64,000 bases of DNA, taken from NCBI RefSeq assembly GCF_021134715.1, contig NC_060018.1, forward strand, positions 6,589,501-6,653,500. The letters run 5' to 3'. The position numbers and the translations under genes were made by a program. Positions 10,071-21,783 of this stretch are shown piece by piece (the first letter of the stretch is position 1; each line of letters starts with the position of its first letter). Origin of the DNA: Daphnia pulex (Eukaryota; Arthropoda; Branchiopoda; Diplostraca; Daphniidae). The notes below the pieces were generated by a model. The model saw only the letters and a program-made list of their open reading frames with translations, was not told where the DNA came from and ran no database searches.

Positions 10071-13000
10071 TCACAATATTTGAAAGAGCTTCTTCAACTC
10101 GACCATCAATTGCCAGTCGGGTTTCTGCAAATCGTCTCGGAAATATTCCTTGCAGGCGTCGATGGATTCTCGGCTAATCTAAACTCGTCCAACAAACAAA
10201 CATGAATTAAGATTCACACAATTTCTAATCATTTTTCCAAACGACGAATTTTTTACCTTGGAAACCAACAAATCCGTGTGGTCGAAATGACGTCCATAAA
10301 GTTTAGGGCTGTCGCCAGGCGTGGGGCTAATTTTGATACAAACTTCTTGACCTTTACGGGCCGTTTCGATGGCTTTGTGATTCACTTCAATGTTGGTCAC
10401 GATCCCAATGCAGACAAACTGAGGAAATAATTAAAACAAAAAAAAAGAAATAATCAACAAGACCGTTGGGAGAAGATGGCACGTAAATTTGTATCCAAGT
10501 GGTGGGAAACAGAGCGGAAAAATAGCCAGACGCGTAGAAATGTTCTGAATGGGAATTTTCACGAAAACATTTTTCATTGAGAGAAAAAAATAGAAAGGGC
10601 GGCGAGTTGGACCCACACACACACACAACAAAAAAAAAGTTGGTTTTGTGGTTATAGCGGGTTGGAAAAACCACGTGCGAGAGATTGGCATTTTTTTTTT
10701 CTGGGTTGTTTTTGTTCCAAGAGCGGAACTTTGCATGACTACCTCCGAGTCTTTGTCGTTGGGACGCCAAAGTGACCGTCGGGCGTGAGTGGAAGACGGG
10801 AATTTGAATTGTTTTGACCGACAGTCGCGTCCTCGGCACCATTTTTCATTCATTCCTTCCCTCCTAACCGTTAACCAAAACACTGGAAGCCATTTCTAGT
10901 TTTCCCAAACGTTTTTTTTTCTCCTATTCAGTTGGAAATGATCATTTTCTCTGACATTGGGCGACCGGAAGGAGTCGGGCCAGGCAGGCTGAAAGAGGAA
11001 ATAGATATTTTTCTTTTTCGGCAGGAGCCAGAGAGAAAGAGCGTACAGGAGCACAGGACCAGGATATAAATAAATAAATATTGGCCTGAGCGGAAAGGAG
11101 GGTAAGTACGTCACGGCGGAAGAGGAGCTCTGCTGCTCTGCTCTGCTCCGCTCGGCTGTATAGTGAGCGAACGGGAAAGAGATATGGCGGTGGGAAATGT
11201 GAGCCAAGCTAAGCAGGAAGTAACTCATCAGCTCTGTTGTCATTCCACTTCCTTTTTTGCCACTTCACACACTCCCCAAGACCGGCGAATTCTCCAAACC
11301 TCCTCACATTTCGTCGTCTTCCCGGATGGACACCATCGCCTCCGTCTCTTCTCCAGGCACAACAAGGTACAATTCAACATGGTAGTAGTAGTCACTATAA
11401 CTGCGCACGTATCAATCAGCGTCCAGCCGCCCCAAATCGGCCAGGTGCGAAGCGACGCCCTTCCTCCTACTACTACAAAATGGTGGTCATCCAGTCGAAT
11501 TCAGAAGAATGAACATTTATCTTGACAGCTAAAGAAATCATCTACTTTCCACTTGTCGCCCGGTGAAATTCAGATAAGGGGGGGAAGGGAGAGAGTATAT
11601 ACAAAAGTTTTTCTTTTCTTTAAACAGACCTCATTTCCGCTGCTTGTAAAAAAAAGAGAGAGAGGGGGGGAGACAGGTAAGAAGGAAAAAAAAGGACACG
11701 GTTCAACAACCAATAATCGCACAGAGGTCTATAGAGAGGAGGCTAAGGTTAGTAAGATATGGAGAAAGGAAATGGGTGGCAAAGAAGGGTGGTGTGTATT
11801 TAATAGATCTTTTTTTTTTGTCGTCTACTTATTTTCGCCCATAATTTTTGGTTCTCCCTTTTTTTCTCCTACCTTTTTTACCAACAGCAGGTAAATCTGT
11901 ATTCAGCTGCTACTAGCCGGAGAGCTCGAGGTCCCCCCCTTTCTCCCTTTTTTATCTCCATTCTCCACCACTAAAGCCTAAGCCGGTTTATTTCAAGTCT
12001 AACAACAAATGGTTCACTTCCGCTGCTTCCATTTCCATTCAGAAAAACCAGGGGAATCTGGCTGCGCAGGACGGGAGGGGGGCGGAGGAGGAGGAGGGCT
12101 GGCAAACACGCCAAAAGCCTCTAATTGGACTGTCAAGTCACGAAACATTATGAACGGCCCCATCTCCAGGATTCCTTTCTATCATTAGCTAACTACTCGA
12201 GCTTGAAAAAGAAAACCAAAAAGAAAAAAGGAAAAAAAAAGGACGGAAAAGTCAGTGGGGAGGGCCACTGAAAGGAGAGAAGGCGGTGTTCCGTTCGCAA
12301 TCTGACATCCGGTAGCCATTTCGAAAAAAATAAAAAAAAAGGAGACCGAGTTTCTCCCCTCCACTACACACAGACACACACACCAAAGTGTTTCATTTGT
12401 CCCTAGGTACTTCCTTTCTTTTCTATACAAACTATATCCCGACTACTACTATACACGCTCTGGAGAGACAAAACCACAATACTTTCCGAGTTGACACTCG
12501 GGTGAAACCAATCATTTGACCTGAGAGAGTAGTAGACCTCATTCAGATTTCCGCAACCTTTGAGTCGGCAATTCTTCGGGGGGAGTTTGAATCGAGACAG
12601 GAAACGCGCATTCGTAACCTACCGTCTCACCTTAAAAAGGAAAAGAAACAAGGTTTTTTCTTACCTCTTTGGTCGGAACGCACAACGGTGTGCCCTCCTT
12701 CACAATCCCGTTCTCCACCACCACACCAACCACGATCGGGTCTCGAGTGTTGAAAATAAACTACAAAAGATAAAAAGAAATTCCATGAAGTTTGAGGAGC
12801 TAACAAACAAAAAAAAAACAAGGACACATATTTTTATCAACGTCAATTAACACAGATTTCCGTACTTTGGCGGCAAAAGAATGGCACATTTTTAACCTAA
12901 ACTTGTGCTCGACATAAAGAGTGGAATAAATTTCCCAACGTTACCTGAGGGAGAATTCGTAATTTGCATGGAAAAACGGCAACATCTTTGAACTCTTCCC

Positions 13001-15773
13001 GCTTCTTGGCCTTTAACTCGTCACGGTATTTCATAAAACTGTCAAACAGGTGATAGATAATATCAGCCTGGAAAATTTTGACTCCAACGGAATCTGCCAT
13101 CTCCTGAGCGTCACGTTCAATTTTTACATCAAACGCCAGAATTACAGCATATCTGCAATAATTCACCACGTTAAAACTTGATAATATTAAAACTTTTAAA
13201 AAATATAAGTTACTGGGCATTATGCTCCAACATGGTTGAAGCTTTCATGACGTCCTTTTTCACCACAGGGCCGATGCGAATGTTGGCATACTGAAATATA
13301 ATGTACACATTTATTTATAATGGGTCTTAATATGATGTGATTATTTTTTCTTACAGGAATTTCAGATGTTTTCAGGAACTCGAGAAGGGCTTCTAGGGAT
13401 CCTAGAGTCGAAGCTTGAACGTAGACTCCTCGATCCTGTAATTTAATTCGACCCAAAGCAGATTTCAATTCGTGTGCTACTTCTTCCTTGCAGATTTCCA
13501 CTTCATCCGGGTGGTAGGCAACAAGTAGATTCAACCCGGCGATGGCCTTTTCCAAATCTTTGGCCGTGATTTTCACACCCTGTGCTGCTCGCACTTCCTT
13601 GGGCTCCGTGTATGTATTCTTAACTCGTAACTCTTTCATGGGTTGCGGTAAGAGGAGAGACCGAATCTGTGTCACAATGGGTCCGTCGGTTCCTGCTAAA
13701 ACAATTGTGTCGCTTTCGTGCAGAGTTCCATTAATAAGAATGATGTCGACCGTTGTTCCGTAGCCGGGGATGGCCTTTACTTCTAAAACAGTCGCCTGAA
13801 GCTCATCGGTATACATAAGCCTTTTAGCTAATGCGGTTTGAGTCAATTCTACAATGAGCGACATGAGATTTCCCATGCCGTCACCGGTAGCAGCACTTGT
13901 TGGGACCATGGAAACATACGATCGTGAATCGGGATTCTCATAGAAAACGGCTGCGTTCATCGACTGTTCGGCTAGCTGAGTAATAACCAACTTGGCCCTA
14001 TCTTGAAACTCGAGTTGAGTGTTCTTTGCCTGCGATTTGATTAAATCCTTGACATCTTTTTTAGGATTGGAGATCCAATCATACAACCTGTACATTTTAA
14101 AATAAAAAGGTATTAGCATATTTGTGAAAAACATCCCATAATAATACAAAATTACCTATCAATTTTGTTAAGGGCTACGACGAAAGGAGTTTTCTTTGCT
14201 TTAAGCAAGTTGAGGGATTCGATAGTTTGAGGTTCGAGCCCGTGCATAATGTCGACTACCAAGATAGCAATGTCGCACAAGGAAGAGCCACGAGAACGTA
14301 GATTACTGAAAGATTCGTGCCCAGGGGTATCGATAATGAGAAGACCCGGAATTTTTAACTTCATGTCCTGGAAACCGATAACCATTTTGGACTGTTCACG
14401 AATGGCTTCAATCGGGACATTGGTAGCACCAATCTGTTGTGTAATTCCACCAGCTTCACCGTCTTGAACGTGGGTTCTACGAAGTTTGTCGAGGATTTTT
14501 GTTTTACCCGTGTCTACGTGACCCAATACACAAACAACCGGAGCACGTAAAACTTCAGGATCCGTGTTCTTTTCAGCCTCGTCTCGTCTTTTCTATGAAA
14601 TGGAAACAAAACAAAAAATTACCAGATGAATTTTGATTTCATAATTCTGGCCTTTCACATGGAAGTCCATTTCAAACTAATGACAAACCTGAATACGATT
14701 TAATGCTCTTTCTCTCCTGGAGAGAGCATCTGTCTTTTTGCCATCTTCGTTATCTGAATCACTACTGTCGTCAGAGTCATCCTCTTCGTCAGAGTCATCG
14801 GAATCTTCACTCTCTGATTTCGACTTTGAATGTGTCGTCTCAGCAGTCGTGGTTGGAACAGGCTCTTCCTCCACTTCTTCCTCTGAAGATGATTCTGCAT
14901 CCCATGATTCTTTTACTTCTTCTTCCTCCTCTTCTACCAATACTTCAGTTTCGCCATCTGGTTTTTGCTCAGCTTTGTTTTCTTCGGAAGTCGTGCTCTC
15001 GTCAGTTTGAACGACTGCTTGTTGCTGTTTGTTCGTACGCACTCGTGTACCAGCCCTGGGTCGCTTTTCTCCAATTAAAGGTACGTCAACACCTATTAGA
15101 AAGAATCGAATGTAAAATTTATCAAATAACAAATTGTCATTAATTGATAATATTACAGAAGTTATACCTTGCGCTCTCAATATCTCCAGAGATGCTTGTG
15201 AGCGAGCCTGCGCTGCCCTCTGCTTGGGAGTTAGGAATTTTCCTTCAGCCTTTAGTCGATCACGTTTTTCCTTCTCACGTTGTTTTTTTAGGTCTCGTCG
15301 TTCTTGTTCTTTTCGTTCTTGCTCTAATCTAATTCGCTCTTCTTCTTCGGCTTTTCTTTCTGCCTCTTCTTCTTCTCGTCTGATACGGTCTTCTTCTTCC
15401 TAGAGGAGCACGAGTTAGTTTCAGATTGCATCAGCATTATTTTAAGTAAACTTACTTTAATTTTCCTTAAGGTCTCTTGCATTGCTGCAATGGCTTTTTT
15501 TCCTGGGCCACCTTTTTTATCTTTTTTGGGGTCAACCTTTTCTTTTTTCTTGGCTTTTTTATTCTTTTTATCATCTTGATCCTCGTCCACTTCTTCAACC
15601 TTTTCAACGGTTTCAGAAGCTTCATTAGCATCATCATCCTTGCCTTTCTTCTTCTTCTTCTTCTTTTTCTTGTCAGAATTTTCTTCCTCGAACAGATCTT
15701 CTGCAGGCTCGGGTTCAGCAGTGGCTAGCCCATCTGATTCCTCCTTTGCTTTCTTAACATTTTTCTTCGTCAT
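10071..15773 (-). CDS. eIF5B: Eukaryotic translation initiation factor 5B (eIF5B), ten coding exons
   Basis: eIF5B is the GTPase that joins the 60S subunit to the 48S complex after start-codon recognition. Coding exons in transcript order: 15773-15456, 15399-15168, 15092-14689, 14592-14156, 14087-13355, 13290-13214, 13152-12945, 12760-12665, 10418-10257, 10178-10071. All have GT-AG junctions, and the frame closes to 924 residues. The N-terminal third is a Lys/Glu-rich charged region. The G domain carries GHVDTGKT (342-349), DTPGHE with the catalytic His410 (406-411) and NKID (460-463). Domain II, the [15 protein letters not shown] region and the C-terminal domain follow, ending [15 protein letters not shown]. 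The human protein is about 1220 residues; the shortfall lies in the variable N-terminal tail. Introns are 56-184 bp except the eighth, which is 2246 bp. The start ATG opens a frame beginning [10 protein letters not shown]; other N-termini cannot be excluded. Confidence 0.95.
10419..12664 (-). other. Unusually long eighth intron of eIF5B
   Basis: This 2246-bp intron separates the exons coding for ...LCVPTKE and [12 protein letters not shown]. The other eIF5B introns are 56-184 bp. It contains CA runs, A- and T-rich tracts, a CTGCT-rich patch near 11130-11160 and short open frames of low complexity on both strands. I recognise no gene or transposon in it. Confidence 0.75.
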
Positions 15774-16183
15774 TTTTTACTTGTTATTAAAGATGTGTTG
15801 CTGCATAAATGAACTTGAAGTTCCAAGGTATTATGGCCAGTAACCTGAAAATAATTGCACCAAAATGTGTTACATTAGCACTTTTGAATCTTACCACATT
15901 TAAAGTCTAGAGACTGAATTTTACATATGCTTATAAAGTGAAAGTTGGTGAACAACAATTCTAAAATGAACTACTGGCAATGATGAACAATCATAACATA
16001 TCTTTAGGCTGCTAAGGAACGCCGTCCTACTTATTCAGCCATTTAACTTTTGAATATTTAAGTTCCACATCTACAAATCACAAAGTTCTTAGTGATTTAT
16101 GAAAAATACATACCAAAATGAGACAGACACGAGCAGTCTTTACTCATTAGCTCGTCTACACTCTCAAGCCGGAACGTTGCCAT
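15774..16183 (-). promoter_or_regulatory. Predicted eIF5B 5' leader with upstream ORFs
   Basis: A minus-strand donor (TTTTG|GTATGTAT, exon edge 16114) and acceptor (TATTTTCAG, exon edge 15844) define a predicted 269-bp leader intron, 16113-15845. Spliced this way, an upstream ATG at 16183-16181 opens a 27-codon ORF that crosses the junction and stops at 15833-15831. A second upstream ORF of nine codons, beginning MQQHIF, ends in TAA three nucleotides before the main ATG. The splice sites and frames are read from the sequence; use of this leader and any effect on translation are inferred. Confidence 0.45.
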
Positions 16184-17611
16184 GTATTGCTAAAGAACTC
16201 TGGACACAAAATTTGCATATAAAAATTTAAGAATAATATCATAACAAAAAATGTAATGGTATAGTAGTAATCACGTTATGTTTAATATTTCATGCAACAA
16301 AATTAAATAGACGCTATTTCACCGAGGCTGTAAAAAGCGGGATTCCATTAAGAAAACCAAAAACATTTCCGTTTACACGTATTGAAAAAAAACTTGTATA
16401 ATGCCTTTAAATAAGACCATTGCGTAGCTGGCTTGACAACAAATAGTGATCGGGTGAAGTCAATATAAAGCCAACAATAAATCATACCAATGACATGCGG
16501 GAACGGGAGTAGGGTAGTGCACGTCGTAAAGCAGGTGATGCTTTACCACCTGGGATGGCCTCTGCTGGTATTTTCTATTCCATTAATTTTTTTGCTGAAA
16601 ACGTATATACACTGTACACGTGAATAAACAAGGAATATTAAGGACGATATCAGTTCACTCGATAATGGATTCAACACAACACCCCCCACCCTGAAAAAAA
16701 AAAGAAATAATAAATACAAAAAATTTTAAATAATACCAAAGTTTCTTATTCAAACATTAATTAAATATTAATGCGGGCACTTTCGTAATTTTTAAACTCA
16801 TTTGCCATGTGTTGTCAATGTTTTCCTCAATGTTGTCAGGTGTTGACAAGCTGTGTTGGCTATGATAATAGCACATCGGCGTACCACGGTGGAATACCAT
16901 GGTTCGACTCCTGAATATACTGTAGTTACTTAATAACATCTGTTAAGTAGTTATCGAATTTGCAGGATAAATTAATAGAATAGATGGAAAAAAACACTTG
17001 CATCTTCCCCGTAGATTGCAAAGACCGATTCCAACTAACACTTTTATTTCTTCATCGCTAAATTAAATTTCAATTCACTTTGGGATACACATTTGCCTAT
17101 TTCTATTGAACAATCGGATTTTACTCTTTCCGGTGTCATCTTTACTCCAAATATTGTCTACAGCCACTATTAAAAATGAATTATTTAAAAAATTCAAGTT
17201 GATTAATTAAAAAGCAGCCAAGACGGAACTATATGACTCATAATGAATTCTTTGATAAATAATAAAAAATCAAGAAACGATAAAGGACGCGATCTCAAAT
17301 ACGAAAAAGCCGTTTGCGAAGTATCGATTTTATTGCGAAAGACGCACGACATCATTGATTGCGACCGGAACCGACTGGCGAGTCGCGAACACATTAGGGT
17401 GAACTGTCAAATTATTTTCTGCATGCTCGTAATTTATTAGATGTTTTTTCGTTTGTCAGTTTGTTAAGTTTGTTCGGTGGTCATTAGAAGGGAAAGATTG
17501 ATAACGTGGCAAAACTTTCTACACTGTTAAACTCCTTTCTTCAAATAGAATGAACCAGGCTTATCGATCGTGAAGAATTAAGCAAAAGAAGCTCGGGTGA
17601 AATAATGTTAT

Positions 17612-18018
17612 GTTTGGTCACTGTTAAAGTTCGTGTTCACGCAAACAGCTGTTTTGAAAGATTAGTGTGGTTAGTTTTTTTTTACACACAAGCCAAGTTT
17701 TACTGTTATTACACCAGCAACCTATCAAGTTTAAATTTCAACAACAAATCTTTTAGATTGTTTTTCGGTCAAATGTTCGGTCGATATTTTATATTATATC
17801 GATTGATATATTGCTATTGCAAAATATAGTTAATATTAATATTTTTTTTCGATTTATTATAAAGTGGTTTTTATTTGGAAAAGACTTGAAAAATAAAGTA
17901 AAACAAATAAAACATGTTAGATTATTATATTTCATTTGGCAATGCCTGTCATAGCCGATGGCGCTCTCCGCGCTCTGGCCACTTCTTCCCGAACTCACAT
18001 CTGGCCTGACGTGAGACG
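17612..18018 (+). repeat. Diverged direct repeat, copy A
   Basis: This segment aligns in order with 19029-19481. Shared landmarks are GTTTGGTC.CTGTTAAA at the left, CGCAAAC..CTGTT, GTGGTTAGTTTT, TTTTACTGTTATT, CTGTTTTTCGGT-like and TTATTATAAA blocks, the identical 17-mer TCATTTGGCAATGCCTG, and CTGGCC..AC.TGAGACG at the right. Gaps and substitutions are many, so the duplication is old. No terminal inverted repeats, poly(A) tail or ORF were seen. It could be a short non-autonomous transposon family or a local duplication. Confidence 0.7.
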
Positions 18019-18193
18019 TATGCAAATATGTAACGACTAAATCATAAATAATAACGAAATAAAAAATAAAATAAAAACGCTCGGAATTTGGTAGCAGACG
18101 ACACGGGATCAACACTAAACGTCAAGTATTGCCGTTTTCACCACTGCCTTTAGATGGCGCTGTTCTTTTAAAATTTTTCAACCTGCTCACCCC

Positions 18194-18202
18194 CTATAAA
18201 AC
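18194..18202 (+). promoter_or_regulatory. Possible orphan TATA box
   Basis: A CCTATAAAACC sequence lies in a locally GC-richer patch between the two repeat copies, followed by a purine-rich block. It looks like a core promoter, but no coding exon follows. Any transcript from here would be noncoding or a distant leader. Low confidence. Confidence 0.2.
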
Positions 18203-19028
18203 CAATTGGGGGGAAGAAGAGAGAGGGCGGCCTATCAAACTGGGCTAGACAACGGGATTTGGAACTCACTATAAACCAAGAGGAAAGTATTATTTCCATG
18301 ATTATTATTTCGTGTAGTGACTAGCAAACAACAAGATGAATCTCGAGTGACCAAATAGATAAGGGGCTGCTAGCTGCGCTTGAACTTTTGGACTATAGTC
18401 CATCCAAGTCCTAGCCCACCCTTAGTAGCAGTCTAAAGGCGCATGTAGATTGGTCTCGAAAAATGATCGAGATGTGATTGAGAACTCACGTGCGCTTGAA
18501 CTCAGTAGAGGCCTATTCGTGCGAGCTGAAATGCTTGCGCAGTAATGTTTCGATAGTATTGATCATTGCAGTGAAGCTGCCTCCTGCAAACCGATTGAGG
18601 AATTCTAGTTGGGAGGAGACGTCAGAATACGCTGTCGCTTACGATCATTTATTAATTTTCAATTAGAGTTATTCTCGAGATTTGATTTTGTTAAGTAGCG
18701 AACTACTACAAATATTCGTCGTTAACTAATTTTTTAAATCGTAGTGAAATTATAATTTCATTGCTATATTACATGCAGGTTGCTGTTTACACTCTAGCGT
18801 CTCTATTTGCTGCCGGACTGTCGTGATGTGATGGCCCTCCCACGCAATACTGGTTGCTACTGCTGTATCCTGGCGAGAATTCACTGGCGATATGGGCGAA
18901 TTGTGACTCATTTTCAGACCACTCAACTAGGACTCTTAGGAGGTTAACGTCATCAGAAACTAGGTATATAATTATAAAGCGGCAATGGGCCTGAGGAAAA
19001 GCAAAAAAAGCGGGAAAAATAAAATTGA

Positions 19029-19481
19029 GTTTGGTCCCTGTTAAAACTTACAGTTCATTTTGACGCAAACATCTGTTCAGTTTTAGAAATGTGGTTAGTT
19101 TTGAAAAAATAAATTCAAACCAAAATCCAATTTTACTGTTATTTTATTAACCCATAAAAATTTCTGTTTAAAACCCTACAAAAATAGTTTTTGTAAGTTC
19201 AAATTTGTACTGTTTTTCGGTGGTTTATTAATATTTAATTCACTTCAATATTATTCCAAAGTATCTGAATAAACATACAATTTTCGGCTTATTATAAAAT
19301 GATTAAAATATTTAAGAAATAATAAATTAATATAAAAGTGAAGCGAATAAAGGTATGGAACCCATCCCCATGGCGGCGTCGCAGATTATCGTTATACATT
19401 ATTGTCATTTGGCAATGCCTGACGATAGCCGTTGGCGTTCTCCACCTCCTCCCGAATCTACGTCTGGCCAGACCTGAGACG
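19029..19481 (+). repeat. Diverged direct repeat, copy B
   Basis: Second copy of the element at 17612-18018, in the same orientation and about 1 kb further on. It ends roughly 380 bp before the NAP1 start codon and just before a candidate leader-exon donor at 19581. It may therefore sit in, or supply part of, the NAP1 promoter or leader. It differs from copy A by many indels in its AT-rich centre. Confidence 0.7.
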
Positions 19482-19681
19482 AAATACTTTACTTCACGAG
19501 CTTACTCGACAGTAACCGGCCGTTGGTATTTCTTGGTGTCATCTTTCATTCTTAACTTCAAATTCTACTATATTCTCATAGTAAGTAAAAATGAGTAGAG
19601 TTTCTAGTTTATCTATGTGTAACTATTATTTCATGTCATTGCTGCTAAATTGTAATTTAAGTTAAAAAGTATTCCGTCACC

Positions 19682-19702
19682 GTGTTACCCACGTGGTAAC
19701 AC
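19682..19702. promoter_or_regulatory. Inverted repeat with central E-box upstream of NAP1
   Basis: Arms GTGTTACC and GGTAACAC flank a CACGT spacer, and CACGTG (a canonical E-box) sits across the centre. It lies 160 bp before the NAP1 ATG, inside the candidate leader intron. It could be a protein-binding palindrome; the role is not shown by sequence alone. Confidence 0.35.
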
Positions 19703-19861
19703 TGCTGTGTCGTGAGGCGGGAGAAAACCGCTCCTCCTTTTTGAAGGGAGGACAATTAAAAATTGGCTTTAGTTCTTATATCCTGAGTAGTTAATGTTAT
19801 AAATGGATTCATTCAACCACATGCAACATAATTTGTAATGATTAAAAATTCTGTCTAGATA

Positions 19862-21338
19862 ATGGAATCTGACAAAGCCGCAATTGTTGAAAACTCTGAG
19901 GAGGATATTGAAGAAGTTGAAGAGGAAGAGGAAGGATCTGATAAATTGAGCAAAGAGAAATTACAAGCGGCTGTTCTTCAGAACCCTAGGGTGATGGCTG
20001 CATTGCAGGCTCGTCTTGACAGCATGGTTGGGGACCCATCTGGATACATCAAGGTAAATTTTCATTGTTGTCTGCTTTTATCTCCATACATAACCTCAAT
20101 TGTCTCATGTAGAGCTTACCTGCTGCTGTCCAAAGGCGCATCAAGGCACTCAAGAATCTCCAATTAGAGACCACTAAAATTGAAGCTGAATTTTTCAAAG
20201 AAGTGCATGTCCTTGAGTGCAAGTATCAAACTAAATATCAATCGTTTTTCGAAAAGGTAAAAGATTTGAATGACAAATTTTGGAATCCAATCTAAATTGC
20301 TTTTATGTAGCGAGCCAAAATCACAAGTGGAGAACTTGAACCAACTGACGAAGAATGTGTCTGGACCTTAGATGATGACAAGGAAAGTGAAGAACTTTCT
20401 GAAGACATGAAGAACAAGGTTACAATTGAAGGTGAAACTAAGGAAGAAGACATGAAAGGTGTTCCAGAGTTTTGGTTGACAATCTTCAAGAATGTTGAGC
20501 TCCTTGCTGACATGGTTCAGGATCACGATGAGCCTATCTTGAAACACCTGGTTGACATTAAAGTTCGATACAATGAGGATCCCATGGGTTTCATCCTTGA
20601 TTTTCACTTCACTCCAAATGAGTACTTTGAAAACACTGTGTTGACAAAGACTTATGACATGAAGTGTATTCCAGATGAAGAGGATCCTTTCAGTTTTGAG
20701 GGACCTGAAATCCACAAATGCAAGGTATGTAATTTTACTGTTAAAACATGAATTCAAATGTTAAATGATTTTTTAAAACAGGGTACTCCCATTGAATGGA
20801 AAAAAGGAAAGAACGTTACCGTTAAAACCATTAAGAAGAAGCAAAAGCATAAGTCCAAGGGCTCCGTACGCACAGTTTCCAAGACAGTTCAGAACGATTC
20901 GTTTTTCAACTTCTTTAGCCCACCTACTGGTATGTTACTAAGTTAATTTTCAGGCCACGTTTCAGTCGTATTTAATTGTTCTTGTGTAGTTTCTGAGGAT
21001 GCTGATGAGGATGTTGATGAAGATACTCGTGCTCTCCTGACAGCCGACTTCGAAATTGGACACTACATTCGCGAGAGTATTGTCCCCCGTGCTACTCTGT
21101 ATTTCACAGGTAATCTATTTAGTGTTTTTAAACGTTTCAAGTATTAATTTTCGAATCATTAGGTGATGCCTTGATGGAAGATGACTTTGATGAAGAAGAG
21201 GAGGAGGAGGAGGGAGATGAAGAAGGTGAGGAAGGTGAAGAGGAGGAGGAAGATCCCGATTTCGATCCTCGTAAACAAGCTAAAGCTGTCCGAGGACAAA
21301 AAGGACAGGCGAATCCGGCGGAATGTAAGCAACAGTGA
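19862..21338 (+). CDS. Nap1: Nucleosome assembly protein 1 (NAP1-like histone chaperone)
   Basis: A chaperone for H2A-H2B (and linker) histones that shuttles between cytoplasm and nucleus. Exons: 19862-20053, 20113-20256, 20311-20724, 20782-20929, 20990-21109, 21163-21338. Every intron is 52-60 bp with GT-AG ends, and the product is 397 residues, normal for the family. After an acidic N-terminus comes the long dimerisation helix (about 50-110) and the NAP core, including GVPEFWLTIFKNVE. A basic nuclear-localisation motif, IKKKQKHKSK, is at 267-276. The SFFNFFSPP motif and a Glu/Asp-rich tail, DFDEEEEEEEGDEEGEE, follow. The protein ends NPAECKQQ, a CaaX-type box also seen in vertebrate NAP1L1 and suggestive of farnesylation at Cys394. 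A splice-acceptor-like CTGTCTAG lies three bases before the ATG, pointing to a noncoding first exon. Confidence 0.96.
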
Positions 21339-21459
21339 GGACGATTGGCATCCTGAAGAGTTGGTTATTCATTTTTATAACTTATCTTCAATGTTAACCT
21401 AATGTGTATTTCCTTCCCCTGAAATTACAAAGCAGTTCCTCATTACTGTTCTTTAATCT

Positions 21460-21465
21460 AATAAA
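21460..21465 (+). terminator. NAP1 poly(A) signal
   Basis: AATAAA lies 122 nt after the NAP1 stop, within AT-rich DNA. It fits a short 3' UTR. The ALG5 gene ends on the opposite strand from 21784 downward, so the transcripts converge here. Confidence 0.65.
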
Positions 21466-21764
21466 AACCTGTCTAATTAAAATATCTGTGTTGTCTATAT
21501 TTACTTTTTATTAAACAAATTAGTTTTGATCGGTTATTAAATCAATTAATGCTAGAATATTTAAAAATGAAGATGATGGTTGTACATAATAAAAAGAAAG
21601 CTGTCGTTCGAAATTTAAATTTTTTTCAGTATTTACAAATCCACTCACAATCACTCACCTAAACCGTAAACGATAAGCATGTATACACTTAACCTATGAT
21701 TCACAATCACATCCATTCAAAATAAAAATGTAATAAAAAAATAAGAATATGTTCAGTTCAACAG

Positions 21765-21770
21765 TTTATT
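21765..21770 (-). terminator. Candidate proximal ALG5 poly(A) signal
   Basis: Minus-strand AATAAA only 13 nt past the ALG5 stop codon, which would give an exceptionally short 3' UTR. A second minus-strand AATAAA at 21512-21507 would bring the ALG5 3' end almost up to that of NAP1. Confidence 0.4.
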
Positions 21771-21783
21771 AATCTTTATAATT

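Larger units (their letters stand above)
15845..19861. other. Intergenic region between eIF5B and NAP1 (divergent genes)
   Basis: About 4 kb of AT-rich DNA lies between the two genes, which are transcribed away from each other. It contains the predicted eIF5B leader exon on the left, two diverged direct repeats (17612-18018 and 19029-19481), a TATAAAA-like motif near 18196 and a short inverted repeat (19682-19702). No open frame here resembles a protein I know. The promoters of both genes must lie here. A candidate NAP1 leader intron runs from a GTAAGT donor at 19581 to a CTGTCTAG acceptor ending at 19858. Confidence 0.55.

Noticed and set aside
16860..16930. GGTTCGACTCC, resembling a tRNA T-arm
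   Set aside because: The flanking bases do not form T, anticodon or acceptor stems of a tRNA.
20407..20757. Minus-strand frames over NAP1 exon 3
   Set aside because: They are antisense to a well-supported NAP1 exon.
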